The notes below the pieces were generated by a model. The model searched no databases and had not been told where the DNA came from. It was given only the letters and a program-made list of their open reading frames with translations. This document shows, piece by piece, positions 39,988 through 50,452 of a stretch of 64,000 nucleotides of DNA (its first letter is position 1; every line of letters starts with the position of its first letter). Both the position numbers and the translations under genes were made by a program. Source of the DNA: Lota lota (taxonomy: Eukaryota > Chordata > Actinopteri > Gadiformes > Lotidae); NCBI GenBank assembly GCA_026745465.1, contig JACYXH010000742.1, positions 201,501 through 265,500 on the forward strand. The letters are read 5' to 3'.

Positions 39988-42711
39988 TGTGTCTGTGTGT
40001 GTCTGTTTGTTTCTGTGTGTGAGTATAGGTTGTCTTTCTGCCTGGTCACACAGGAAGGCTGTGCTTTTCTGGCCTCAGCTCTGAGCTCCAACCCCTCCCA
40101 TCTGAGAGAGCTGGACCTGAGCTACAATCACCCAGGAGACTCAGGAGTTACGCTGCTCTCTGCTGGACTGGAGGATCCACGCTGGAGACTGGACACTCTC
40201 AGGTATGGAGAGGACAGCTCACCACTCAGGGATAATGTCTCCTACAAGGATTCAACCAGCTGCTAGATGAAGTGGTTTTCAAAACTCATGCTGTGTAGAA
40301 GGTGATAAGACAGCAGCTAATGAATGTAAATGTTTCCATGTTTAAAGATCCCATCTGTCCTCACTTTGTTTCCCCCCCAGTGTGGAGCACGGTGGAGTGT
40401 GGAGGCTGAAACAAGGTGTAAAGAAGTGTAAGTGTCTGTTTAGTTTGATTCATCACACCACAAACTAAATATTAAGATGGAAAGTTCATCCACACAGCTG
40501 GAAGTGACGTTCAATCAATCAAATCCTACTGGGAATGAAGACGATGGTTGACATAATGTATCTTACATATATTCAGATACTTAAAAATCACAATCACACT
40601 GCTTGCACACTGCTTGTATCAATTCCAATAGGTATTATTATTGATTTATTGTTATTGATTAATTATTATTAGTGTCATTATTATTACGAGGCATAATTAT
40701 ATCATAATGGTCTGACACTAAAATTACTAACAGTAACTATGTGTGTACTGTACTGGTATTTGTATTATCATCATTGTTATTATTAGGCATATTTATTCGT
40801 GTAAATGGTTGTTTATAATTATTACTATAATTGTTGTTATGAAATTATTATTATTGTTATTTATAGGGAGAGGGAGAGGTGAGAAGGGAGAGGGAGGGTT
40901 GAGGAGAGAGGAGGGAGAAGGATGGTTGAGGAGAGAGGAGGGAGCGGTGAGGAGAGAGGAGGGAGAGGGAGGGTTGAGGAGAGAGGAGGGAGGGGTAAGG
41001 AGAGAGGAGGGAGAGGGAAGGTTGAGGAAAGAGGAGAGAGGACAGAGGGGTGAGGAGCGAGGACTGAGAGGGAGGACTGAGGAGAGAGGAGTGAGAGGGA
41101 GGGTTGAGGAAAGAGGAGGGAGAGGGAGAGGGAGGGTTGAGGAGAGAGAAGGGAGAGGGAGAGAGGAGGGAGAGGTGAGGAGAGAGGAGGGAGGGGTGAG
41201 GAGAGAGGAGGGAGAGTTGAGGAGAGAGGAGGGAGAGGGAGGGATGATCAGCAGAGTGTTAAACTGGAGCAAATCGTGCATCTATGCAAGATTTAAACAC
41301 CACAGTGCACACAACACAACACACTAATATACACTAATTCCACATTATTTCAATGACTAAATTGGATGAATGATGCCATCAGTGAATTTCTGTGTGGTTT
41401 AGCAGCCTTAAGGTCTTTGCACACCAAGTCTGATATTTACTGATGTAAAAAATATCGAACTCATTCATATCTATGGCCTCTTGCACACTGAACACGAAAC
41501 AGTCGTATTCCATTCATCTAGTGTTCACATCCAATGTATTTTAACATGTTCACATCTTTAATTAACAAAAAACAAGCAATTGTCCTGTTTGAATGTGCAT
41601 TTGAGGTTTTGAATTCAGTGGCTGTGTGAGGCAGGAGAGTGTGTGCCTGAATAGAGAAGGATTCCAAGAGATTTAGAGCAGAAGGTGCTGAGCGACTGCC
41701 AGGCACGATGTGATACTATCAGATGCATGCCACTGTGGCAACGTGCATTTTGTTAAGCGTTGATGCTTGAAAAGCGTCCTAAATAATTGGCCATTCATAA
41801 AATCCTCGGCGATCATGTAATAACACAGGTGCCGTTTTATTTTTGCCTTTATAAATCCAAATGCTAATTATGTTGGTAGGCTATCAGCAGATAAAGCAGG
41901 CTATCTAAAATGTGACAATCGGGCAAGCGGATACAATGGATTGGCTTCTGTGTTGCTATGTCAGTTCTTATCTATGGACTTTATATGGCGGTGCTTTGGA
42001 CCAAATGTGGAGCCCCGGGAGATCCTTCTATCCCTGGGCCTGCGTCCTGTGCTGCTTCACACTTGGTGTGAAAGGTACCGATCCCCAGAAGATCCCATTG
42101 ACAGGCTCTGAAGAATTCTGCTTGGTGTGCAAAGGCCTTATTCATGTCTTGTTCTCCCGTCAGATGCCTGGGATTTCACACTGGACCCAAACACAGCCCA
42201 CAGACTACTCTCTCTGTCTGAGGACAACAGAAAGGTGATGTGGGTTAGAGAGGAGCAGTCGTATCCTGATCACCCAGATAGATTTGACTTCCGTAACCAG
42301 GTGTTGGGAAGAGAGGGTCTAACTGGCCGCAGTTACTGGGAGGTAGAGTGGGAAGGAGCCGTTAATATAGGAGTGACATACACAGCAATCTCAAGGAAAG
42401 GATGGGGTGTTGACAGCTTGCTTGGATGTAACAAGCATTCATGGTGTCTTTATTGTTCTGATGATGGGTACTTTGCCCGTTACAACGGAAATAGAACAGA
42501 CATATGTCTCCCCGCCGCTGGCTCTAACAGAGTAGGAGTGTATCTGGACCGGCCTGCTGGCACTCTGTCCTTCTACAGAGTGTCAGAAGTAGGAGGGTCC
42601 TCAGACACACTGACACACATCCACACCTTCCAGGCCAACTTCACCGAGAACCTCCACCCTGGGTTTGGGTTATGGACGTGTGGTTCCTCAGTATCTCTGT
42701 GTTGGTTGTAG
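33047..42711 (+). CDS. NLR-C type gene: FISNA-NACHT-LRR-B30.2 (one in-frame stop)
   Basis: Exons I infer: 33047-33129, 33418-33528, 34465-34534, 34715-34943, 35499-37272, 37639-37812, 38972-39145, 40029-40202, 40381-40427, 42164-42711. All join in phase with GT-AG borders and total 1128 codons including the stop. The N-terminus has the fish NLR-C style ([15 protein letters not shown], then [20 protein letters not shown]). The large exon carries FISNA and a NACHT ATPase with Walker A GVAGIGKT and Walker B FILDGLDE. Three 174-bp exons each add two LRRs ([23 protein letters not shown]). The last exon is PRY-SPRY ([35 protein letters not shown]). Such proteins are cytosolic sensors expanded in fish (family knowledge). 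Odd: exon 3 has TAA at 34526-34528 (codon 86), so the gene is a pseudogene, starts further in, or has a sequence error. Only three LRR exons are present. Confidence 0.88.
33236..33344 (+). pseudogene. Decayed repeat of NLR exon 2
   Basis: AG/AGCAGCG..GAGAGCGGACTCCCCTGC, then GAGGAGAGACCACTCTATGGATAAACC, resembles exon 2 (GAGAGCAGACTCCCCTGGAC ... TGGTCTATGTCTCATCC). It has a TAG and a TAA in frame. Fish NLR-C genes often carry several such tandem exons; this one is a dead extra copy inside intron 1. Confidence 0.7.
33626..33676. repeat. TG microsatellite in NLR intron
   Basis: (TG)n with one TATG interruption. Confidence 0.95.
38070..38717. mobile_element. MITE with TTA target duplication (Harbinger-like) in NLR intron
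   Basis: Ends AGCCCATTTCACACATG and (right, reversed) AGCCCTTTTCACGCGTT are inverted repeats. They are flanked by TTA at 38067-38069 and 38718-38720. A 3-bp TTA duplication with short inverted ends is typical of PIF/Harbinger. The 648-bp interior encodes no transposase. Confidence 0.75.
39955..40020. repeat. TG microsatellite in NLR intron
   Basis: (TG)n with TCTG interruptions, ending eight bases before the AG acceptor of the third LRR exon. Confidence 0.9.
40868..41245 (+). repeat. GA-rich minisatellite in NLR intron
   Basis: Irregular units of GGGAGAGGGAGGGTTGAGGAGAGAGGA, mostly 18-30 bp. It is strongly purine-rich on the plus strand for nearly 380 bp. Open frames across it ([13 protein letters not shown]) are repeat artefacts. 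Confidence 0.92.
41410..42139. mobile_element. MITE just upstream of the NLR B30.2 exon
   Basis: Left end AGGTCTTTGCACACCAAG and right end CTTGGTGTGCAAAGGCCT form inverted repeats of about 18 bp, about 730 bp apart. The right end lies 24 bases before the first base of the B30.2 exon (42164), inside the branch-site and acceptor zone. The interior encodes no recognised transposase. TA or TTA at both edges suggests a short target duplication. Confidence 0.75.
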
Positions 42712-42712
42712 G

Positions 42713-42782
42713 AACACACACACACACACACACACATATGAACACATGCCCTCATGTACGCACACACACACACACACAAACA

Positions 42783-42824
<42 letters not shown>

Positions 42825-42836
42825 AACACGCACAGA
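42713..42836. repeat. CA microsatellite
   Basis: (CA)n interrupted by ATATGAACACATGCCC and short variants, directly behind the NLR stop codon. Confidence 0.95.
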
Positions 42837-43285
42837 TTCCTGATGAAATGTTTGTTGTTGGTATGACCATATGTTACCTGGATTATCATTTGAAATACAG
42901 AAATCTGGACCCATGATGTACATGTATTGCATTGCATTGTTTTTAGCAGCTGTTTATGCTCTTATGAGTCTACTTTGACAGTGTAAACACTTTTAAACTT
43001 TTGTTCATTTAAATACATTTTATTGTGCTTCTGAAAACTATTATAATTGTATTTATACTACAATATTTTGGATAAAGAGTACTTTATTAGAAGAACAACA
43101 CTTTCATACTAAAGGGCTCTGGTCACAGGTTTTATTTTGATAATCCTAACAGAACCCGATTTAAAGCAGATTGAATAATATGTTCACTAATATTTTCAGA
43201 GGTCAAAGAAACCTGTTTATGATCTGTAATGTTTGGTACTACTATTATTTGAGTCTTTCTATTTATTGTGTATATGTAAGTGACT
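42837..43285 (+). other. 3' flank of the NLR gene
   Basis: It resembles the 3' flanks of the TRIM B30.2 exons (compare CTTTTATTGTGCTTCTG with 15695-15710, and TTATTGTGTATATGTAAGTGACT with 16039-16060). The similarity stops at about 43285. Confidence 0.5.
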
Positions 43286-44320
43286 CTTGTTGTAGCAAAT
43301 TAGATAACTCGTGGCTGGCTCGAATAAAAGGCTAAGACTAATGGATATCCGTAGTTGATTTATTTCATACGCTGCAGCACATAAAAGACACCGTTGCAAA
43401 GGCAACTCCACGCAGAGCAGAGTTCTGGAGAAAAAGCGTAACCCTGAATAGAGGAAGGAAGCATTTTTTATAGAGTGGAGCAAACAACATCTCAGAATTG
43501 ACACTAGATGGCGACATTTGACTATCTATATTGGGTTCGATGCACAGTTAAAGCCGGACACCTGGTTTGGGGAGAGGATATGCAGTCAAGGCCAGACACA
43601 GACATTGGGGAGAGGATATGCAGTCAAGAACAGATACATTGTTTTGGAATAGGAGCTTGCTCTGGAGTTTCTCACATGAGAACAGAGCACAATGCAGGAG
43701 TACAGGAGAAACAGACAGCTGTGGGGAGGTAGATAGTTGAAAAGACAGATAGTACACTATAGTGTGCACATCAAAACTAAGTAGTTTAAGCGAGCTGACC
43801 TCGGAATGGGGCCTTGAGTCATTTTCCATCACAGGATCCAAAAGGAAACTTCCAACCGCAAAGCGTCACGTTATCAAAAGCAACATTCACGAACCCAAAT
43901 GCAAACATTGGCTTGTAGTGCCAACTGCTACATGGGATGAATGGTCCAAACAACAGAGAGCCATACTTCTAGGTCTATGAATGGACTGTACCACTTTGGA
44001 GACGGTGAGGGGAAAAGGACTGTGTTGGGAAACAAACAGGCTGCTACCTCCGCCATGTCCTACACAACCTATGCTTTTGAACGGGAGTGTTTATGACTTG
44101 GTTCATGCTGGACTGAACCACATCTAAACCAAGGCATTTCACTGTTTTGCTCAAAGTAAAGAAGATGTGTCTTTTGAATGATCTATTCAATTCAAGGTGG
44201 TGTTGGAGAGAATTGTTTGATTGTGTTATCATTTTTACCCCACCCAAACATACAGTTAGATTAAATTATAATGTCAACCTCACTCAAACATCCTAGTTAG
44301 ATAATATCAACCCCACCTGA
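43286..44320. other. Unassigned repeat-like DNA
   Basis: It starts TGTAGCAAATTAG where the 3' flank similarity ends and has AATAAAAGG soon after, so it may be an LTR or another insertion. GGGGAGAGGATATGCAGTCAAG is present twice near 43570-43630. No coding domain seen. Confidence 0.35.
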
Positions 44321-44529
44321 AGCTAAACTCCAACCTACTACACTTGTGTTTAAATATCATCACAAGTGTAGTGACAACCAGTGTCTCCAATCCTGTAACT
44401 GAGTCATTCAGTCACTGGTGAAAGGGTTAATACGTTTTAACAAACCTACCTGGAATATGCTTTTCATTGTGTCTTGTGTTCATTTAGTGGATTTTGTTTC
44501 TGTTTGGTCTCTATCGTCTGTTCACTTGG

Positions 44530-44973
44530 TACATATACATGTGATTGAGGAGCAGGTAGGGGTTAGACAGTGTATACAGATACATGTGATTAAGGAGCAG
44601 GTAGGGGTTAGACAGTGAACACAGATACATGTGATTAAGGAGCAGGTAGGGGTTAGACAGTATATACAGATACATGTGATTAAGGAGCAGGTAGGGGTTA
44701 GACAGTGTATACAGATAGATGTGATTAAGGAGCAGGTAGTAGTTAGACAGTGAACACAGATACATGTGATTAAGGAGCAGGTAGGGGTTAGACAGTGAAC
44801 ACAGATACATGTGATTAAGGAGCAGGTAGGGGTTAGACAGTGAACACAGAAACATGTGATTAAGGAGCAGGTAGGGGTTAAACAGCGTATACAGATACAT
44901 GTGATTAAGGAGCAGGTAGGGGTTAGACAGTGTATACAGATACATGTGATTAAGGAGCATGTAGGGGTTAGAC
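44530..44973 (-). repeat. 45-bp minisatellite, copy 2 (left of hAT)
   Basis: About ten units of TACATGTGATTAAGGAGCAG followed by a GTAGGGGTTAGACAGTG-like part. The flank 44330-44500 matches 13622-13760 in reverse, so the array is part of a larger repeat. The hAT element interrupts it at 44974. Confidence 0.93.
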
Positions 44974-45205
44974 CAGACATGGGCAAACTACGGCCCGCGG
45001 GCCACGTACGGCCCGTTAGGCTTTTTAATCCGGCCCGCCGAACTTGTCCAAATTATAGTAAAAACCTTCTTTTTTCCCCTTTCCCTGCAATGCCCACCTT
45101 TCCCCAATAGATGGCGCACTCGAAACACATTGACCGTTGTTGGAGTGGCGCGTATTTCTCTTTATTTCACTTCGTTTCACGTCACCATTAAGCCCTTCTG
45201 TAAAA

Positions 45206-47014
45206 ATGAGCGGACCAAAGAGAAGGAAAGTGGACAGCGAATGCCGAGTGTTTAATAAGGAGTGGACAACAAAATACTTCTTCACTGAAGTCCGATCAAA
45301 GGCTGTATGTCTGATATGCCAAGAAGCTGTTGCGGTTTTCAAAGAGTACAATATCAGCCGTCACTTTGCCACGAAACATGCAAACTATGCTAGCAAGCAG
45401 TCAACACAAGAACGGGCGGCTACTGCTCAGAGGTTGGCAGCTAATTTACAGAATCAACAGAACTTTTTTCACCGACAAACTGCAATTCAAGAGTCAAGTA
45501 CCAAGGCAAGTTATTTGCTGGCATTCAAATTAGCAAAGGCTAGCAAGCCTTTCTCCGAAGGTGAGTTTTTGAAAGAGTGCATGGTAGAGACAGCAGGTCT
45601 CTTGTGTCCGGAGAGCAAAGCCAAGTTTGAAAAAATTAGTTTAGCACGAAGGACAGTGACTCGTCGCGTGGAACTGATTGACGAAGATATAGTCAGCGAG
45701 TTAAACAAAAAGGCGGAGTCCTTTAAGTTATATTCACTAGCACTGGATGAAAGTAACGACATAAAAGACACTGCTCAGCTCCTAATTTTTATCCGAGGGA
45801 TTAACGACAGTTTTGAGATAACGGAGGAGCTTTTGAGCATGGAATCACTGAAAGGGAAAACGCGAGGAGAGGACTTATATGAACAGGTGTCTTCTGTCAT
45901 CGAGAGAATGAAGCTACCTTGGAGTAAACTTGCCAATGTCACCACGGATGGATCGCCAAATTTAACTGGAAAAAACATTGGGCTGCTGAAAAGAATCCAG
46001 GATAAAGTGAAAGAAGAAAACCCTGACCAGAATGTTATTTTACTTCACTGCATCATTCATCAGGAGTCTCTGTGTAAGTCTGTATTGCAGCTAGATCACG
46101 TCGTGGATCCAGTTGTAAAACTTGTTAACTTCATACGAGCAAGGGGACTTAATCATCGTCAGTTCATTACGTTTCTGGAAGAAACTAATGCGGACCACCA
46201 GGACCTACTTTACCACTCTCGCATCCGCTGGTTAAGTTTGGGGAAAGTGTTTCAACGAGTCTGGGAGCTCAAAGACGAGATTCGCTCATTTTTTAATTTA
46301 ATGAAGAAATCCGAAGAATTTCCCGAGCTGAGCGACACAAACTGGCTTTGTGACTTTGCGTTTGCTGTAGACATATTTTCACACATGAATGAGCTGAACG
46401 TGAAGCTACAGGGTAAAGATCAGTTTGCGCACGACATGTACACAAATGTGGGAGCCTTCAAATCCAAGCTGGTTTTATTCTCCAGGCAAATGTCAAACAA
46501 ATCTTTCGCACATTTCCCCACACTAGCCGTGCAGAAAGAGGCCGCCCGAAATGCGAAGAAATACTGCAAATCACTGGACGATCTGCACAGAGAATTTTGC
46601 CGTCGGTTCTGTGATTTTGAAAAAATTGACAAGTCACTTCAACTGGTGTCCTGTCCCCTGTCACAAGACCCCGAATTAGCACCGCAGGAGCTGCAATTAG
46701 AACTGATCGATCTTCAGTCTGACTCCGTCTTAAAGGAGAAGTTCAAGTCTCTTAAACTGAATGACTTTTACGCTTCACTTAACGAGACCGCGTTTCCAAA
46801 CCTCCGGAGGACGGCGCAGAAGATGCTGGTGTTGTTTGGCTCGACTTACGTGTGTGAACAGACGTTTAGCGTCATGAAAATCAACAAAGCCCATCACAGA
46901 TCCAAGTTAACTGACCAACACCTCAGATCTGTCTTGAGAATTGCCACAACAAAACTAACTCCAGACTTTGATGCACTGGCAAAAAAGGGAGACCAACAAC
47001 ACTGTTCCCACTAA
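45206..47014 (+). CDS. hAT transposase, SCAND3/GTF2IRD2-like
   Basis: 602 codons from MSGPKRRK; the upstream ATG at 45137 is in frame, but the later start fits the family. About 34-60: a BED-type zinc finger (CLICQEAVAVFKEYNISRHF, then a further H). The middle has the DDE-fold landmarks LALDESNDIKDTAQ and TTDGSPNLTGKN. The C-terminus has the hAT dimerisation region (about 530-575: LFGSTYVCEQTFSVM, HHRSKLTDQHL). Such proteins cut and paste DNA; host genes like GTF2IRD2 and SCAND3 derive from this group (established knowledge). No stop or frameshift occurs, so the copy could be functional or newly dead at its right end. Confidence 0.93.
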   Translation: MSGPKRRKVDSECRVFNKEWTTKYFFTEVRSKAVCLICQEAVAVFKEYNISRHFATKHANYASKQSTQERAATAQRLAANLQNQQNFFHRQTAIQESSTKASYLLAFKLAKASKPFSEGEFLKECMVETAGLLCPESKAKFEKISLARRTVTRRVELIDEDIVSELNKKAESFKLYSLALDESNDIKDTAQLLIFIRGINDSFEITEELLSMESLKGKTRGEDLYEQVSSVIERMKLPWSKLANVTTDGSPNLTGKNIGLLKRIQDKVKEENPDQNVILLHCIIHQESLCKSVLQLDHVVDPVVKLVNFIRARGLNHRQFITFLEETNADHQDLLYHSRIRWLSLGKVFQRVWELKDEIRSFFNLMKKSEEFPELSDTNWLCDFAFAVDIFSHMNELNVKLQGKDQFAHDMYTNVGAFKSKLVLFSRQMSNKSFAHFPTLAVQKEAARNAKKYCKSLDDLHREFCRRFCDFEKIDKSLQLVSCPLSQDPELAPQELQLELIDLQSDSVLKEKFKSLKLNDFYASLNETAFPNLRRTAQKMLVLFGSTYVCEQTFSVMKINKAHHRSKLTDQHLRSVLRIATTKLTPDFDALAKKGDQQHCSH

Positions 47015-47919
47015 AATGATGAGTTTTTCTGCTGTGTTTTGAAAAAATGCATTTGGAAAGTTTGGAAGTGCGTCTTTAAATTAAGAGCAATGCGTATTTA
47101 CGCACAGCAGCGGTACAGTAGCTTTATTAACACGCCGCACATCACCCTTAATTAAAATTTTCGACTGCAGGTAGGATATTTAATACAGCCTATGTCTGTG
47201 TGCTTGGCAACAATACACGTGCACTGTTTGCGCGTGAAGGCGAGGTCTTCCGTGGCGAGTTTGTAGAGAAGACAGTTAATTCAAGAAGTAGAATTGAGAT
47301 GAGCGAAGAAAGTGATTGCCTTGTAAATAGGAGATGTTGAGTTTGATATTGTCTTACATTCACGCACTTAAACACAACAAACAAACAACGCAAAGAATTA
47401 CTCTGAAAGTTTGTAAATCCTATTTTGCACTTTCCTCACTATAAACCACAGTTGAGCATTGTAGATACATGACTTAAGTGCGATTGGAAGTATATGTAAA
47501 AGGATGTCAGGGAAAGACAAATTTTCTATGGGGCAGAAAACACCACAATATAATTGAATAGAATACTGTTCTGTTTAAATGCATGATGTGCAAAGCAAGT
47601 TTTACAATACAACATTTGATTCAATAGTTTGCACCTTAAATGGCACCTGACAGCGCCATACAGTTTGACACAATACATGGTGTGTTATATTGAACATTTC
47701 ATGTCCCCACAATTAGATACTTGACATACATTGTAAATGTTCAACCCTCTTGACATTATTCATGCACATTGTACATACAAATACTATGACAATTTTTACA
47801 TTTGACAACACCAGTTAGTAGTTTAGTGTTACACAGTGTATGTTTAATACACATTTTTAATGTTTGTATATGTGACAAACATTATGATGGGTTTATAAGG
47901 ATTGTGATTAAAAATTGAG
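47015..47919. other. 3' part of hAT element, non-coding
   Basis: AT-rich sequence behind the transposase stop codon, with no second ORF. It should hold the right inverted terminus, which I do not find. Confidence 0.5.
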
Positions 47920-48320
47920 GTTTAGACAGTGTATACAGATACATGTGATTAAGGAGCAGGTAGGGGTTAGCAGTGTATACAGACAAGTAGGAACAGAATA
48001 TTTGATTAAGGAGCAGGTACAGGGGTTAGACAGTGTGAACAGTACATGTTTTATGGTGGGTTAGACAGTGGAACATATGTGCTTAAGGAGCAGGTGAGTT
48101 AGACAGTGACAGTGTGATTAAGGAGCAGGTAGTTTACAGTGAACACAGATACATGTGATTAAGGAGCAGGTAGGGGTTAGACAGTGTATACAGATACATG
48201 TGATTAAGGATCAGGTATGGGTTAGACAGTGTATACAGATACATGTGATTAAGGATCAGGTAGGTGTTAGACAGTGTATACAGATACATGTGATTAAGGA
48301 GCAGGTAGGGGTTAGGGGGC
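47920..48320 (-). repeat. 45-bp minisatellite, copy 2 continued
   Basis: The continuation of 44530-44973 after the hAT insertion, with more eroded units at 47960-48130. It ends in GGTTAGGGGGCATCTTGCTCTATAGG, which matches the reverse of 13290-13335. Confidence 0.92.
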
Positions 48321-48790
48321 ATCTTGCTCTATAGGATGCTACAGTTTAGGCTGCGGACATTGGGGATCAAACCCAGTACAATGGTCATTCACCACAACTG
48401 ATCTCCCACTCCTGAGGGAGGACTCTGCTCCCGCTGGAGTGGGAGTTCAGTTGTATAAAATCTATTTTACATTCACAAATGTAGATATGTTTACCTTTGA
48501 CATGTGAACACATGTTATGTGTATGTACGACAATATTTAACACAATCCTAGATGAGCTAGAAAGGAGAGCAGAGATAGCAGAGAGGAGGAAGAAAAGGGA
48601 GAGGAAGGAGAGACTAGAAACTAAGATGAGAGGATGGAGAGGAGAGGAGAGCTGACAAGACAAAGTCACAGTACTCACACACATGGGGAGAATATTTACA
48701 TTAAGTCACTGTGACCTTTGTGTAAGTGTGTAATACATGTGGGTTGTATGGTGGAGATTAAGTAATTTACTGGTTTATCAATTACAAACT
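48321..48790. other. Repeat flank, no gene
   Basis: 48400-48540 is the reverse complement of 31955-32095 and includes the inverted pair CTCCCACTCC/GGAGTGGGAG around 48404-48449. Purine-rich DNA follows at 48560-48650. Confidence 0.5.
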
Positions 48791-48859
48791 TTTGCAATTC
48801 TTCAGTGATTTTAAATGTTCCATCAATCTTGAAAAGATGAAAATAGGGGTTTTAGGCAA

Positions 48860-49500
48860 ACTATTTGTCTTTACTACAGATAGCCTTCTACCAGGAGAAG
48901 CCTTCTTCTACCTCATAGCACTGCAGAGGATCGGTCAGCCCAGAGCATCAGTGGATGTGAGCTTCTCTCCCCCCCCCCCCCCCCCCCCCCGACCACAAAC
49001 TGGTTCAGCTGCTAGCGTCTGGCAAGCGGTACCGCAGCCTCAAGGCCCGGACCAGCAGACTACGGGACAGCTTCTTCCACCAGGCAGCCAGGCTCATGAA
49101 CAGTGGACTCTAGTGGCCTGCTGCCTGTCTGCCTGTCTGCCTGTCTGACTGCCTGCTGCCTGCTGCCTGCCTGCCTGCTGCCTGCTGCTTGTCTGCCTTT
49201 CTGCCTGCTGCCTGCTGCCTGTCTGCCTGCAGTTTGTCTGCCTGTCTGTCTGCCTGTCTGTCTGCCTGTCTAACTGCTGCCCGTCTGCCTGCTACTTGTC
49301 TGTCTGCTGCCTGTCCCTAATCCATTGCGCTATTGCTCTTCTTCTTCTTATAATTATTACTGCTTCTATTCTATTTTTGTAAAGATTTATGTTTGTTTAA
49401 ATGATATTGTGTTTTATAGATATTATAACTTCTTTCTGCTGCTAGGCCGAGGAGCCAGAACAAAATAATTGTACTGCTGTATACTTGTATATGAAATGTG
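48860..49500 (+). mobile_element. LINE-like 3' end fragment with poly-C and CTGCCTGT repeats
   Basis: A short frame (KLVQLLASGKRYRSLKAR, then TSRLRDSFFHQAARLM) ends at a stop near 49112. It resembles a C-terminal piece common at the end of fish repeat-derived predictions. It is interrupted by 22 C (48969-48990) and followed by CTGCCTGTCTGC repeats (49113-49310), then a tail (49310-49500) that recurs reversed at 31700-31960. The exact retroelement class is uncertain. Confidence 0.55.
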
Positions 49501-50059
49501 ACATGTGAAATGTGACGGTGAGACCTAACATTAGATGTTGAAGTCATCCCAACACATTTCAATTGTTTTTGGCTTTGTCTCGCTTGCTGTCTATATATTA
49601 TGTGATTAAATAAGTAGGCCCACTACATTTACAATGGTTAAAATAGTGTGTACAAAACAGAAATGATAAGCATTAACCAACAGTTTCTAGTGAAAATACC
49701 CTTTTTAAATTAATGAAATAATCAAACAGTCACAGAAATACTAGTTCGGTTTAGAATTTATTGTCGTCTCACCTTTACACCAAATTACAGAAAACTATCA
49801 ATGCATCAATGAAAGTATCATAACTATTGAATAAAAACAGTTACATTTACAATCAACAATATCACAAATTTTAACTTTGTAGAACCAGCTCAGTTAACCC
49901 TATGGAAGATCTTAAAAGACACTTCCTCTCATTGTACATCCATACGTCCAGATGCATGTATTCCAAATGTACATCCAGATAACTGGCCATCATCAACAAA
50001 CGTTTCATCAAGAATTATAACCTGCATGCAAATCTCAGTCAGCCGGTCTATGTGTGTGG
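49501..50059. other. 3' flank of the truncated B30.2 exon
   Basis: AT-rich. 49880-49930 resembles the 3' flank of the other B30.2 exons (TTAACCCTATGGAAGATCTTAAAAG against 22530-22550). No gene. Confidence 0.45.
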
Positions 50060-50452
50060 CTACAACCGACACAGAGACACTGAGGCATCTTCTCTGCATA
50101 ACCCAACCCCAAGATAGAGGTCCTCCTGGGTGAAGGTGGCCTGGAAGGTGTGGATGTGTGTCAGTGTGTCTGAGGACCCTCCTACACTTGGGGACACTCT
50201 GTAGAAGGACAGAGTGCCATTAGGCCTGTCAAGATACACTCCTACTCTTTTAGAAGGCTCAGGGAGATGCAGGACTGTTCTAATACCGTTGTGCCAGGCA
50301 GTGTAACCATCATCATGACAATAAAGAATCCAGGAATTGTGATTCCTTCCAAGCCTGCTTTCACCAGCACTTCCTCTTCTTGAGATTCCTCTGTATGTCA
50401 CGCCTATCTCAACACGTTGTTCTCTCTGTACCTCCCAGTAACAGCGGCCAGT
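50060..50452 (-). pseudogene. B30.2/SPRY exon, 5' end lost
   Basis: It begins inside the domain (LTGRCYWEVQREQRVEIGV), has [18 protein letters not shown] and TFQATFTQEDLYLG, and reaches the normal stop. The frame is open, but the PRY part, the acceptor and any partner exons are missing. Homology is cut at 50452, where a gag fragment in the same sense begins. Dead by truncation. Confidence 0.88.

Larger units (their letters stand above)
44974..47919 (+). mobile_element. hAT transposon inside the 45-bp minisatellite
   Basis: The left end CAGACATGGGCAAACTACGG is a typical hAT terminus. The array continues on the right at 47920. The eight bases before the element (GGTTAGAC, 44966-44973) and after it (GTTTAGAC, 47920-47927) agree in seven positions, as an 8-bp hAT target duplication would. 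The expected matching right terminus is not visible at 47919, so the right end may be altered. The transposase frame is intact. Confidence 0.85.

Noticed and set aside
40793..41327. 194- and 162-codon frames in the GA-rich tract
   Set aside because: Purine-repeat artefacts inside an NLR intron.
42127..42163. Upstream extension of the NLR B30.2 frame to an ATG at 42127
   Set aside because: The extension lies in the MITE end and intron. The AG acceptor at 42162-42163 and the shared split codon define the exon start.
44511..44986. 149-154 codon frames with a 15-residue repeat (LLLNHMYLYTLSNPY)
   Set aside because: They are produced by the 45-bp minisatellite. The unit is divisible by three, so frames stay open by chance.
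44530..48320. CRISPR-like regular repeats
   Set aside because: The units are contiguous with no unique spacers, in a eukaryotic genome. It is a minisatellite.
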